Shown: positions 1 to 6,313 of the stretch, in pieces | How the letters are laid out: every line of letters starts with the position of its first letter | Position numbering within the stretch: the stretch's first letter is position 1 | NCBI GenBank assembly: GCA_015232735.1 | Contig: JADFZC010000042.1 | Span: 1-12,023, forward strand | Direction of reading: 5' to 3' | DNA: 12,023 nucleotides | DNA from: Oligoflexales bacterium | Lineage (GTDB): Bacteria > Bdellovibrionota > Oligoflexia > Oligoflexales > Oligoflexaceae | The notes under the pieces: model-generated | What the model was told of the DNA's origin: nothing | Database searches by the model: none | What the model saw: only the letters and a program-made list of their open reading frames with translations | Position numbers and translations under genes: made by a program

Positions 1-62
1 GTATTATACCGTTAACTATGTTTATTTGGTAGCATTTGACTAATTTCGAGGTAAGGAATTTG

Positions 63-92
63 TTGAAGATATATTTTTGATAATCATATATA
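63..92 (+). promoter_or_regulatory. Candidate promoter for the lipoprotein gene
   Basis: A -35-like TTGAAG (63-68) is followed by a 17-18 nt spacer and an AT-only -10-like stretch (ATATAT/TATATA, 86-92), about 65 nt before the lipoprotein start. The -10 match is poor and the region is AT-rich, so this is only a candidate. Confidence 0.3.
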
Positions 93-158
93 TGAGTTCT
101 GTAGACTAATGGATGTGGTTTGAAGATGTTAAGGAGAAAAAGGAGTTAATTTCCGGAT

Positions 159-1577
159 ATGATGAAAATCGGTTTAAAGAGGCATTTAATAATTACCGTA
201 TTGATTTTTTGTGGGTGTGGCGGATCAAAAAAAAAGTCGGCAGAACCTAGCGTTCAGGTAAGAAATGGGATTGATGTAAAATCAGTAGAAATAAAATATT
301 TTGATGGTTCACCTTCAATCAGTCAGAGTGGTGACCGAGTGATTTTTATTTCTGGAAGAGTAGGAACTTCATCCGAAGCATCGGAACAGCTATTTAGGAA
401 ATATCCGATAAGCATTTATAAATATGATTTTGCATCGGCTGCCAATCCTACATTAGTTCTGTCATCAGGTGATGATATTGGGTTTATTAAAGAAGCAAAA
501 ATTAGCCCAGACGGAGAGTGGATCTTAATAAATTCGGAAAAGGACGGATCTTTGAAACTCTTTGTTGAAAAATTTTCATCTTCTCAAGGAATAAAAAAAG
601 AGGTTCCGGTTGGGAGTGGAGTATCAGGGATTAATATCCCTTACGCTGTTTTCTCATTTGGACCAAATCCATTGATTGCATATGAACTTGAAACTAAAGA
701 AAATCGAAAGAAGATTTATGTAGTAGGATTCTCAATGAAGGCGGGAGAGATATCTTTTGCAACCCCCAAAGAACTACCTTCATACGAAGAGGATGAGGAA
801 TATCCGGTGTGGATGGAAGGAAATCCTGGTTATGTTCTTTACACGAGAATCAGAAAAGATACCGGGACGAGGTTTATATCGAGAAATTTTAATGATTCTT
901 CGATGTCAAATATTTCAAAAAGTGATGTGAGCGATAACGCCATAGGAAGAGTTATCGATTTGCCTTTTACTGCAAGCAGCAAAGGAGTTTTGTTTGTTGG
1001 CAAGCCTCTGACAAATGCGAATGTTAAGGTTCCTTTTGGGGATAAGGAACCTGATGCTAATGGTATCAGTACAAAGGGTAACATTGTCATTCAAGAGGAG
1101 GTAAATTTTTTATCTGGTTCTGATAAGCGCATAAGTAAATTAGAGAGTGAGCAATTCAATATATTGAAGGTGTCATCAAGGGTGGCTGGTGACTATGCAC
1201 TGGTTGCTGGAATAGAGAATTTTCAGTGCAAGACAGGTGTAATATTTGGATCAACGTTTCAATTATTTGACATGGTAAATGGAGGTCAAGGTATTCGTAT
1301 AATTCCAGTCAGAGGGAGTGATGGAAGTTGGCAATTGACTCAGAATCCATGTGAAAAAATAGTTACCCCTGGTGATGGTGTTAAACAAAACGTTGATTTT
1401 CAGATTAAGGATGCAATTTTGGCTTCAAAGACTGGAAGCTCTGAGTTTAAAATAGTCTACCAGACTTGGTATTCTGGTGATGAAGAGGTAGTCCATCTTA
1501 AATTTGAAAAAAAAGGAAATGATATACAGAATGTTATAGTTACCGACATATCGAACAATAAAATTCCACCACAATAA
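159..1577 (+). CDS. Lipoprotein with PD40/TolB-like beta-propeller repeats
   Basis: This 472-residue protein has a lipoprotein signal peptide: a charged start (K3, K7, R8), a hydrophobic stretch over residues 9-17, and a lipobox-like FCGC ending at Cys20. Residue +2 is Gly, so no inner-membrane retention signal is seen and outer-membrane anchoring is likely. The mature part carries motifs typical of WD40-like PD40 (TolB-type) blades, such as ISPDGEW near residue 115 followed by SEKDGSLKLFV, and a similar SQSGDRVIFISGR near residue 54. A propeller used for binding or scaffolding is therefore inferred; no catalytic motif was recognised and the partner is unknown. ATG 159 is preferred over ATG 162 because the AGGAG at 141-145 already lies 13 nt upstream and a stop at 147-149 closes the frame. 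A run of nine A lies at 227-235, just after the lipobox codons. The gene appears monocistronic and converges on ribF. Confidence 0.75.
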   Translation: MMKIGLKRHLIITVLIFCGCGGSKKKSAEPSVQVRNGIDVKSVEIKYFDGSPSISQSGDRVIFISGRVGTSSEASEQLFRKYPISIYKYDFASAANPTLVLSSGDDIGFIKEAKISPDGEWILINSEKDGSLKLFVEKFSSSQGIKKEVPVGSGVSGINIPYAVFSFGPNPLIAYELETKENRKKIYVVGFSMKAGEISFATPKELPSYEEDEEYPVWMEGNPGYVLYTRIRKDTGTRFISRNFNDSSMSNISKSDVSDNAIGRVIDLPFTASSKGVLFVGKPLTNANVKVPFGDKEPDANGISTKGNIVIQEEVNFLSGSDKRISKLESEQFNILKVSSRVAGDYALVAGIENFQCKTGVIFGSTFQLFDMVNGGQGIRIIPVRGSDGSWQLTQNPCEKIVTPGDGVKQNVDFQIKDAILASKTGSSEFKIVYQTWYSGDEEVVHLKFEKKGNDIQNVIVTDISNNKIPPQ

Positions 1578-1581
1578 TAAT

Positions 1582-1610
1582 CTGTGGCGCATTTGCGACA
1601 GGGACTGACC
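1582..1610 (+). repeat. Degraded arm of the dispersed palindromic repeat (copy A)
   Basis: TGGCGCATTT-GCGACAGGGACTGAC here matches, with few changes, the right arm of the full element at 4471-4495 (TGGCGCATTTCGCGCCAGGG then ACTAAC). It starts 4 nt after the lipoprotein stop codon. The imperfect hairpin CTGT..CGC/GCGACAG is retained, but the rest of the element is absent. It could act as a 3' transcript structure for the lipoprotein gene. Confidence 0.5.
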
Positions 1611-1697
1611 GAATCTGCTCGAATAATGGGAAAAATAATCATAGTATGAATGTAAGTATTTATTTATATTTACAATTTACTAATAAAGATAATATTA

Positions 1698-2729
1698 TCA
1701 GATTGATGGAAAAGGAATAAGTTTCTCCTGGCGATTTTTTTCATTGATAAAGAATTTTTTTGCCTCAGCAATATCTATCAGTATTTGATTCCTTAAATGG
1801 TTTATTGATTCAAACAGAGCTTCTTCGCGGATAAATTTTTCGAAATAAAAGATGGCTTTTTTCCCATAAAGAGCATCAGGGCCAAGGGTCATATTTAGCA
1901 AGTGTGCTTCTATTCTTAGATCATTTTTAAGAGAGACCGTTGGTCTGAATCCAACATTTATCAAAGCTGGAATAGCATCGGGAGGCAGAGACATTAGCGG
2001 AAAAGGTTTGTTTTGACTATTTTCATAACAGACATGACCTGCGTAGACACCTTTTTTCGGTATCAACTGATTGGTTTCTCCAAGATTTGCTGTCGGAAAA
2101 CCGATAGTTCTCCCTAATTTATCGCCAGGTATAATTACGCCTTCAAGGGAAAAGGGTCTTCCCAGCATTTTTGTGACAGTAAAAAAATCGCCATTATATT
2201 TAATCAATTCTCTTATTTTACTACTGCTGATTGTTATTCCGTCAAATACAACACTTGGTTCGGTATGAAGAGAAATGGAATCCAATTTTGTTTGGTTCTT
2301 AAGGTAGTCCACAGATCCAATTCGTTTGGATCCAAAACGGAAATTTTCTCCTACTATAATTGCAGAGGGTTTGAGATTTTTTAAGAGAAATTCCCTGTAA
2401 AAGATCTCATGACTGGTTTTGATAAAATCAGAATCAAATTTTTGAAAATATATACCATCAAACCCCAGTTCAGTAAAAACCCGTATTTTTTGGGACTTGC
2501 AAAAAATAAGTTCTTTCTCTCCATTATAAGCGAAAAATTCCTTAGGATTTGGATCAAAGGTGAATAGTAAAATTTTGTGATTAAGCTGATCTCCCAGTGC
2601 CAGTGCTGTATTAATCAGCTTTTGATGGCCAATATGGCACCCATCAAAATTTCCAATGGTAATTACATAGTTTTTTTCTGCTAACGTTTCTATATCAATA
2701 GAATTATTATAAATATTTAAAATCTTCAA
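1698..2729 (-). CDS. ribF: Bifunctional riboflavin kinase / FAD synthetase RibF
   Basis: RibF phosphorylates riboflavin to FMN and adenylylates FMN to FAD in the cytoplasm. The 343-residue protein has both domains. The N-terminal nucleotidyltransferase shows GNFDGCHIGH (residues 26-35), TFDPNP (57-62), GENFRFG (127-133) and the ISSSKIR signature (167-173). The C-terminal riboflavin kinase shows GDKLGRTIGFPTANL (202-216), KKGVYAG (225-231), NVGFRPTV (258-265) and RIEAHLL with the conserved Glu274. Length is close to the usual bacterial RibF (about 310-340). Translation starts at TTG 2729, supported by an AAGAG ribosome site 8 nt upstream. The gene is transcribed alone, divergently from the membrane protein/aroE pair. 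A perfect 12-bp palindrome (GATAATATTATC, 1688-1699) overlaps its stop codon. Confidence 0.96.
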   Translation of the reverse strand: MKILNIYNNSIDIETLAEKNYVITIGNFDGCHIGHQKLINTALALGDQLNHKILLFTFDPNPKEFFAYNGEKELIFCKSQKIRVFTELGFDGIYFQKFDSDFIKTSHEIFYREFLLKNLKPSAIIVGENFRFGSKRIGSVDYLKNQTKLDSISLHTEPSVVFDGITISSSKIRELIKYNGDFFTVTKMLGRPFSLEGVIIPGDKLGRTIGFPTANLGETNQLIPKKGVYAGHVCYENSQNKPFPLMSLPPDAIPALINVGFRPTVSLKNDLRIEAHLLNMTLGPDALYGKKAIFYFEKFIREEALFESINHLRNQILIDIAEAKKFFINEKNRQEKLIPFPSI

Positions 2730-2790
2730 AAGACAATCTCTTTAGCATAAAAGTATTATTATTATTTTGATTCCGAGACCTTTTTAATGT

Positions 2791-2796
2791 ATTATA
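2791..2796 (-). promoter_or_regulatory. Candidate -10 element for ribF
   Basis: A perfect TATAAT on the - strand lies 61 nt upstream of the ribF TTG start in the divergent intergenic region 2730-2950. No good -35 hexamer sits 16-18 nt upstream, so the assignment is weak. No RNA gene, repeat or small ORF was recognised in the rest of this region. Confidence 0.3.
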
Positions 2797-2933
2797 AAAA
2801 ACACCAAGGGTACGAGGATCTTCGGGTTATTACTTATTAGCATTGAGTTTGGATAATTTGCAATAGTCTATCCTTGTTTAAGTTTGTGGAAAAATCAATA
2901 ATGAATATTGAAGAAGATTTTTAAAATTTAATT

Positions 2934-2942
2934 AAGGAAAGG
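2934..2942 (+). promoter_or_regulatory. Strong Shine-Dalgarno that fixes a TTG start
   Basis: AAGGAAAGG ends 8 nt before TTG 2951. The strength and spacing show that the small membrane protein starts at this TTG. Confidence 0.7.
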
Positions 2943-2950
2943 TAACAGTA

Positions 2951-3451
2951 TTGGGTTATGCTAATTTTCAACTTTTGGAGACATATGGAAGTGGAGCTCT
3001 CAGCACCTCAATCATTGTTTTTGCATTGGTAATGTTATTCATTTTGGGTGTAGCTGGGATAGGTTTTAGATTCTGGTCCAATTCAGGTTTAAAGACAGGG
3101 ATTTCCGTGGGAGAGGTAGATCATCTATTTCTAAAGACAAAATATTGTGTTGCTGGTGAGAAAAGAGAGGGGTATTTAAGATATCTTGCGTCTGATGGTG
3201 CTACGTTAGTTAGTTATAATGGGAGTGTCTCCAAATTTGCAGATATTGAAATAGATCTTAGCTCCACATTCGATCAAAATATGGAATATATTAGAGGGAA
3301 AGTAATAAAATGCAAAAGCCTTGGGGGCTTTCCTGAGAGCTGGATGATAGAGGTAAAGTTTCAAAGCCGAACAGAAAAAGAAAAACAGTACATTCAAAAA
3401 GTATTACTCAAAACTCAGCGTATTGGTTCTAATCATCTTGACGAATTTTAA
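2951..3451 (+). CDS. Small one-pass membrane protein with possible degenerate PilZ-like domain
   Basis: This 166-residue protein was not recognised as a named family. One hydrophobic segment (about residues 17-41) suggests a single membrane anchor; the remaining ~120 residues are soluble, probably cytoplasmic. The soluble part alternates like a small beta-barrel. GYLRYLASDGATLVSY followed by a GKVI strand and a FPESWMIEVKFQ/EKEKQYIQKVL ending resembles the PilZ pattern of a signature strand and C-terminal helix. However, the c-di-GMP-binding residues (RxxxR and D/NxSxxG) are not intact: the second motif reads YLASDG, and no clear RxxxR precedes it. If the fold call is right, it would be a PilZ-like domain that does not bind c-di-GMP. 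That is inference. It starts at TTG with a strong ribosome site and ends 11 nt before aroE, so the two are probably co-transcribed. Confidence 0.6.
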   Translation: MGYANFQLLETYGSGALSTSIIVFALVMLFILGVAGIGFRFWSNSGLKTGISVGEVDHLFLKTKYCVAGEKREGYLRYLASDGATLVSYNGSVSKFADIEIDLSSTFDQNMEYIRGKVIKCKSLGGFPESWMIEVKFQSRTEKEKQYIQKVLLKTQRIGSNHLDEF

Positions 3452-3462
3452 AGTAGAATAAA

Positions 3463-4341
3463 TTGCGAAAGTATACTTTACTTAATATTGACGGAAATAC
3501 TCGCCTACTGGGGATAATTGGCCGTGGGATAGGATACACATTATCACCTTTAATTCATAACACTGCATCGATAATTCTTGGAAATAACTGTGTTTATTTG
3601 CCTTATGATATTTCAGAGACTTGGATCAAGCCTTTTTTGGATTGTTTTTGGGAGCTAGGAGGAATTGGATTAAACGTAACAAAACCTTATAAAGAAATTA
3701 TTACAAAATATTCTGTGGGCAATGGTTCGTTGAGTTCGATAAACACTCTTTATAGAGGAGTTAAAGGATGGGAGTCTAGTTCGACCGACGGACCGGGGTT
3801 TATCAATGGTCTTAAACGTCTGCAATTTGAGTTTTCCGATTTTGGTAAAATAATTTTCTTAGGTAATGGAGGAGCGGCACTAGGTTTGCTGGAACATTTT
3901 GTAAGTTTAGAAGGAAAAAGAAAACAAATAACAATATTAAGAAAAAAAAGAGAAAAAGATGTTGTATTTAAGAAAATTACTGAATCAAGTGAAGCTTTTG
4001 AAATAAAATTTGGGTCTTTAGATCCTCATTTCTTGAATTCAGAATTAAGAGATAGCTCAGATACAATATTGTTGATACAAGCGACAAGCGCTCCGTTAGA
4101 AGGCCAGTTTCTTTCTGATTATGCAAATGCATTATGCAAATTTAATGGAGCATTTATTGATTTGGTATATGGTACTCCTTCTCTTCTTCTGCCGAGATCC
4201 AGGGAACTTGGTATAGCATGTCAGGATGGTCTTCCCATGTTAGTTGAACAGGCCAGACTGTCGGAGTCTTTTTGGTGGGGTGAATGTGCACCATATGAAG
4301 ACCTCCTTCATGTTGTTGAAGACCATCTTAAAAAAAATTAG
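3463..4341 (+). CDS. aroE: Shikimate 5-dehydrogenase AroE
   Basis: AroE reduces 3-dehydroshikimate to shikimate with NADPH in the cytosolic chorismate pathway. Visible family features in this 292-residue protein: N-terminal substrate site GIGYTLSPLIHN; NVTKPYK (71-77) with the catalytic Lys77; the INTL Asn94; STDG with catalytic Asp109; the nucleotide loop GNGGAA (134-139); and the C-terminal YGTPSLLLPRSRELG...DGLPMLVEQA segment. Two substrate-site details are unusual. The first Ser of the usual SxSP motif is Thr (TLSP), and the usual N-A/P-T-S turn reads QATS. These may be neutral but could affect affinity. TTG 3463 is the only sensible start, since the family N-terminus (DGNTRLLGIIG) begins nine codons later. 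Its ribosome site is weak, so coupling to the gene 11 nt upstream is likely. The palindromic repeat begins right after the stop. Confidence 0.93.
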   Translation: MRKYTLLNIDGNTRLLGIIGRGIGYTLSPLIHNTASIILGNNCVYLPYDISETWIKPFLDCFWELGGIGLNVTKPYKEIITKYSVGNGSLSSINTLYRGVKGWESSSTDGPGFINGLKRLQFEFSDFGKIIFLGNGGAALGLLEHFVSLEGKRKQITILRKKREKDVVFKKITESSEAFEIKFGSLDPHFLNSELRDSSDTILLIQATSAPLEGQFLSDYANALCKFNGAFIDLVYGTPSLLLPRSRELGIACQDGLPMLVEQARLSESFWWGECAPYEDLLHVVEDHLKKN

Positions 4342-4342
4342 A

Positions 4343-4499
4343 TTAACTAGTCGCTGGCGCTTTCAGCGCCAGCAGACGTATCCTGACGAGCGAAGCGAGT
4401 ATAGGATCTGTCTGTAACATGCTGATATTTCGTGACAGATCCTTCGCCTTTAAGGCTCAGGATACATCCCTGGCGCATTTCGCGCCAGGGACTAACTAG
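4343..4499 (+). repeat. Full-length palindromic dispersed repeat (copy B), MITE/REP-like
   Basis: This ~155-bp non-coding element fills nearly all of the aroE-queG gap. Its ends are related inverted sequences (TAACTAGTCGCTGGCGC on the left; TAGTTAGTCCCTGGCGC on the reverse complement of the right). Each end carries a strong hairpin: GCTGGCGC/GCGCCAGC (4353-4373) and CCCTGGCGC/GCGCCAGGG (4468-4490). Inside are two nested inverted pairs about the same centre: GTATCCTGA (4378-4386) with TCAGGATAC (4457-4465), and AGGATCTGTC (4403-4412) with GACAGATCCT (4434-4443). TAACTAG flanks both sides and could be a 7-bp target duplication or part of the ends. A related copy lies inverted at 8797-8947. No ORF is present, so mobility would need a protein in trans. 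Confidence 0.85.
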
Positions 4500-4513
4500 G
4501 ATTAGCTATTATT

Positions 4514-5617
4514 TTGGATACAAATCAAAATAGAAAATTTGACGATAAGAACAGTTTTTTCGAATCTTGTTTTGAAGAGGAAGGATTAATTTTTCTTGGC
4601 ATCGTAGATCTCAAAAGACAAGAGTCGACAGATTTCTTTAGGAAATGGTTATCTTTAGGATACCATTCAGAAATGAGGTTTCTTGAAAGAAATATCGAAA
4701 TACGGGAGGATCCGACAAGACTTTTTCCAGGTGCTAAAACGGGGATTATTTTTGCTCTGCCTTACTATTGTGGTGATACATATGATGAAATTATTTCATC
4801 AAAAAATCCTTCTGTGTCCCAATATGCACGATTTCCCGATTACCATAGAATCATGAAGATAAAAGCTGAGAGAGTTCTGAAAAAGATCAGAATAAAACTG
4901 GGCAATACTGGTTTAAATTCATTTGAAAGCAGGATTTATACTGATTCGGCTCCCATTTTTGAAAGAGCATTTGCAGCAAGGACAGGGAGTGGATTTATAG
5001 GAAAGAATTTCTTTTTTATTCACAGAGAAAAAGGAAGCTTTATTCTGTTGGGAGAAATCATAACCTCGATTGGATTTTTTGAATTATCCTGTGAAAGTGA
5101 AGGAAAGACTTGTGCAAATTTATGTAGAGATTGTCAATTATGTTGGGAAAGTTGTCCTACAAAAGCTTATAAAAATGGTTTTTTTGATGCAAATAGATGT
5201 ATTTCGTATTGGACGATTGAAAACAGAGGAATAATACCTGTTTCATATTGGAAGTGGCTAAAATGGTATTATTTTGGTTGTGATATTTGTCAACTTGTAT
5301 GTCCTTACAATAAAGGGATACCAATTGCTGATCATGATAATTTAGGAGGAAAAAGAAAGTATCCCGCTCTTTTCGATATAGCAATGATGGAGCAAGATTT
5401 TTTTTATCATTTCTTCAAGGGAACTCCTCTAGAAAGAGCAACAAAAGCAGGGCTACAGAGAAATGCACTCATCGCCTTGACTGTTACAGAAAATAAAAAC
5501 ATTATTGAGACATTAAAAATAGTAAAAAAAATGGCGACAGATAACACTTTGGTAATGACAATTCACCAAATAGAAAAGTTCTTAGATATCAACAAAAATG
5601 CGGGGAGCGGGACTTGA
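4514..5617 (+). CDS. queG: Epoxyqueuosine reductase QueG
   Basis: QueG is a cobalamin- and iron-sulfur-dependent enzyme that reduces epoxyqueuosine to queuosine in the wobble position of GUN-anticodon tRNAs. The 367-residue protein shows the family core TDSAPIFERAFAARTGSGFIGKN, with the presumed catalytic Asp144. It has a ferredoxin-like cluster motif C204-x2-C207-x2-C210-x3-C214-P-T and a second motif C256-x2-C259-x3-C263-P. The GLQRNALIAL segment begins the short C-terminal HEAT-like repeat. TTG 4514 is the only plausible start: a stop at 4493-4495 closes the frame, and the ribosome site is weak (AGGA about 12 nt upstream, at the edge of the repeat element). The stop codon TGA (5615-5617) lies inside the opposing tRNA-Leu gene, a 19-nt overlap. 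Length is slightly below that of E. coli or B. subtilis QueG. Confidence 0.94.
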   Translation: MDTNQNRKFDDKNSFFESCFEEEGLIFLGIVDLKRQESTDFFRKWLSLGYHSEMRFLERNIEIREDPTRLFPGAKTGIIFALPYYCGDTYDEIISSKNPSVSQYARFPDYHRIMKIKAERVLKKIRIKLGNTGLNSFESRIYTDSAPIFERAFAARTGSGFIGKNFFFIHREKGSFILLGEIITSIGFFELSCESEGKTCANLCRDCQLCWESCPTKAYKNGFFDANRCISYWTIENRGIIPVSYWKWLKWYYFGCDICQLVCPYNKGIPIADHDNLGGKRKYPALFDIAMMEQDFFYHFFKGTPLERATKAGLQRNALIALTVTENKNIIETLKIVKKMATDNTLVMTIHQIEKFLDINKNAGSGT

Positions 5618-5680
5618 ACCCGCACGCCTCTCGGCACTAGTCCCTCAAACTAGCGTGTCTACCAATTTCACCACCCTCGC
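5599..5680 (-). tRNA. leuU: tRNA-Leu (anticodon GAG)
   Basis: Read on the - strand, this 82-nt gene gives a class II tRNA. It has a D arm with AAATTGGTAGA, an anticodon stem CTAGT/ACTAG enclosing TTGAGGG (anticodon GAG), a long variable arm (GCC/GGC stem), and a T arm GCGGG-TTCAAGT-CCCGC. The discriminator is A73; CCA is not encoded. The acceptor stem has an A4-C69 mismatch and a G7-U66 wobble. It follows secG by 27 nt on the same strand, as leuU (tRNA-Leu GAG) follows secG in E. coli; the symbol is given by that analogy. Its 3' 19 nt are also the end of queG on the other strand. Confidence 0.95.
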
Positions 5681-5707
5681 ATAATTTAAAAATAGCATTG
5701 AGATAAC

Positions 5708-6028
5708 TCATTTCCCTTGAGGTGTTTTAGGTGCCTCTGGGGTTGTTGATGACTTATTCTCAATATTTTGCAGCCTTTCCTTTAAACCTGTTTTTCCGGA
5801 GTTTCCTTGCAGGATACAAAGAGAAATGCTTGTTATCATAAAAATAGCAGCAACCAGATATGTTAACTTGCCTAAAAACGATGTTGCACCACCGGCACCA
5901 AAAACGCCTTGTGAGTTGCCTCCACCGAAGGCTGCACCAACTCCACCGGAATTGCCACCTTGTATCAGTACGACTAAAATCATGAACAACGCCGTTAATA
6001 CATGAATGACTGTAACGAATGTTTCCAT
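5708..6028 (-). CDS. secG: Protein translocase subunit SecG
   Basis: SecG is the small non-essential subunit of the SecYEG channel and assists SecA-driven export. The 106-residue protein has the standard plan. TM1 spans residues 4-23, followed by the glycine-rich cytoplasmic loop (LIQGGNSGGVGAAFGGG, then GVFGAGGATSFLGKLT), and TM2 spans about 54-74. The hydrophilic tail ends in TPEAPKTPQGK. The GGxGAAFGG and FGAxGAT motifs are diagnostic. The start is ATG 6028 with a weak GAGA-type ribosome site. It lies between tRNA-Phe (29 nt upstream) and tRNA-Leu (27 nt downstream), so all three are probably processed from one transcript started at the promoter before tRNA-Phe. Confidence 0.95.
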   Translation of the reverse strand: METFVTVIHVLTALFMILVVLIQGGNSGGVGAAFGGGNSQGVFGAGGATSFLGKLTYLVAAIFMITSISLCILQGNSGKTGLKERLQNIENKSSTTPEAPKTPQGK

Positions 6029-6056
6029 TTTTTCTCACAAACACTAATTAAAGAAA

Positions 6057-6129
<73 letters not shown>

Positions 6130-6150
6130 ACATCCTAAAGGATAGATTAC

Positions 6151-6179
6151 CTAATATAAGGTAATAGCGATTTAGTCAA
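6151..6179 (-). promoter_or_regulatory. Promoter of the tRNA-Phe/secG/tRNA-Leu unit
   Basis: On the - strand, TTGACT (6179-6174) and TATTAG (6156-6151) are separated by exactly 17 nt. The -10 box ends 21 nt before the 5' end of tRNA-Phe. It is the best sigma-70-like promoter in the window, and its placement fits a tRNA leader of about 15 nt. Confidence 0.65.
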
Positions 6180-6313
6180 CAGGGTTTATTCAATTTGTTT
6201 GACATATCCCAATAAACATAAAATAAGTAGATATTCTATTAAATGATTCGATATTTTTATAATAATAGATTCTATGACTGATTAAAAATTAATCGAAATT
6301 GAATGCAATAATG

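Noticed and set aside
2..43. Thirteen-codon open frame at the left edge ending in TAA, possibly the tail of an upstream gene (ends VAFD).
   Set aside because: Too short to distinguish from chance, and no recognisable motif.
1688..1699. Perfect palindrome GATAATATTATC at the ribF stop as an operator or terminator.
   Set aside because: It is short and AT-only, has no loop or T-tract, and is not near a promoter; noted in the ribF entry only.
4343..4499. CRISPR array or riboswitch in the aroE-queG gap.
   Set aside because: There are no regularly spaced direct repeats, and an inverted related copy occurs at an unrelated locus, which fits a dispersed repeat. A queuosine-type riboswitch is not supported by the sequence.
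5760..6044. Overlapping - strand frame across secG, rich in Trp/Arg/Cys.
   Set aside because: It is an out-of-frame reading of secG, whose own translation matches the family throughout.
6199..6227. TTGACA on the + strand followed by AT-rich sequence, resembling a promoter.
   Set aside because: The -10 match is poor and no + strand gene lies downstream; the flanking genes are all on the - strand.
6280..6294. GATTAA/TTAATC inverted repeat downstream of pilC as a possible terminator.
   Set aside because: The stem has only one G-C pair and no T-tract of note; such repeats are expected in AT-rich DNA.
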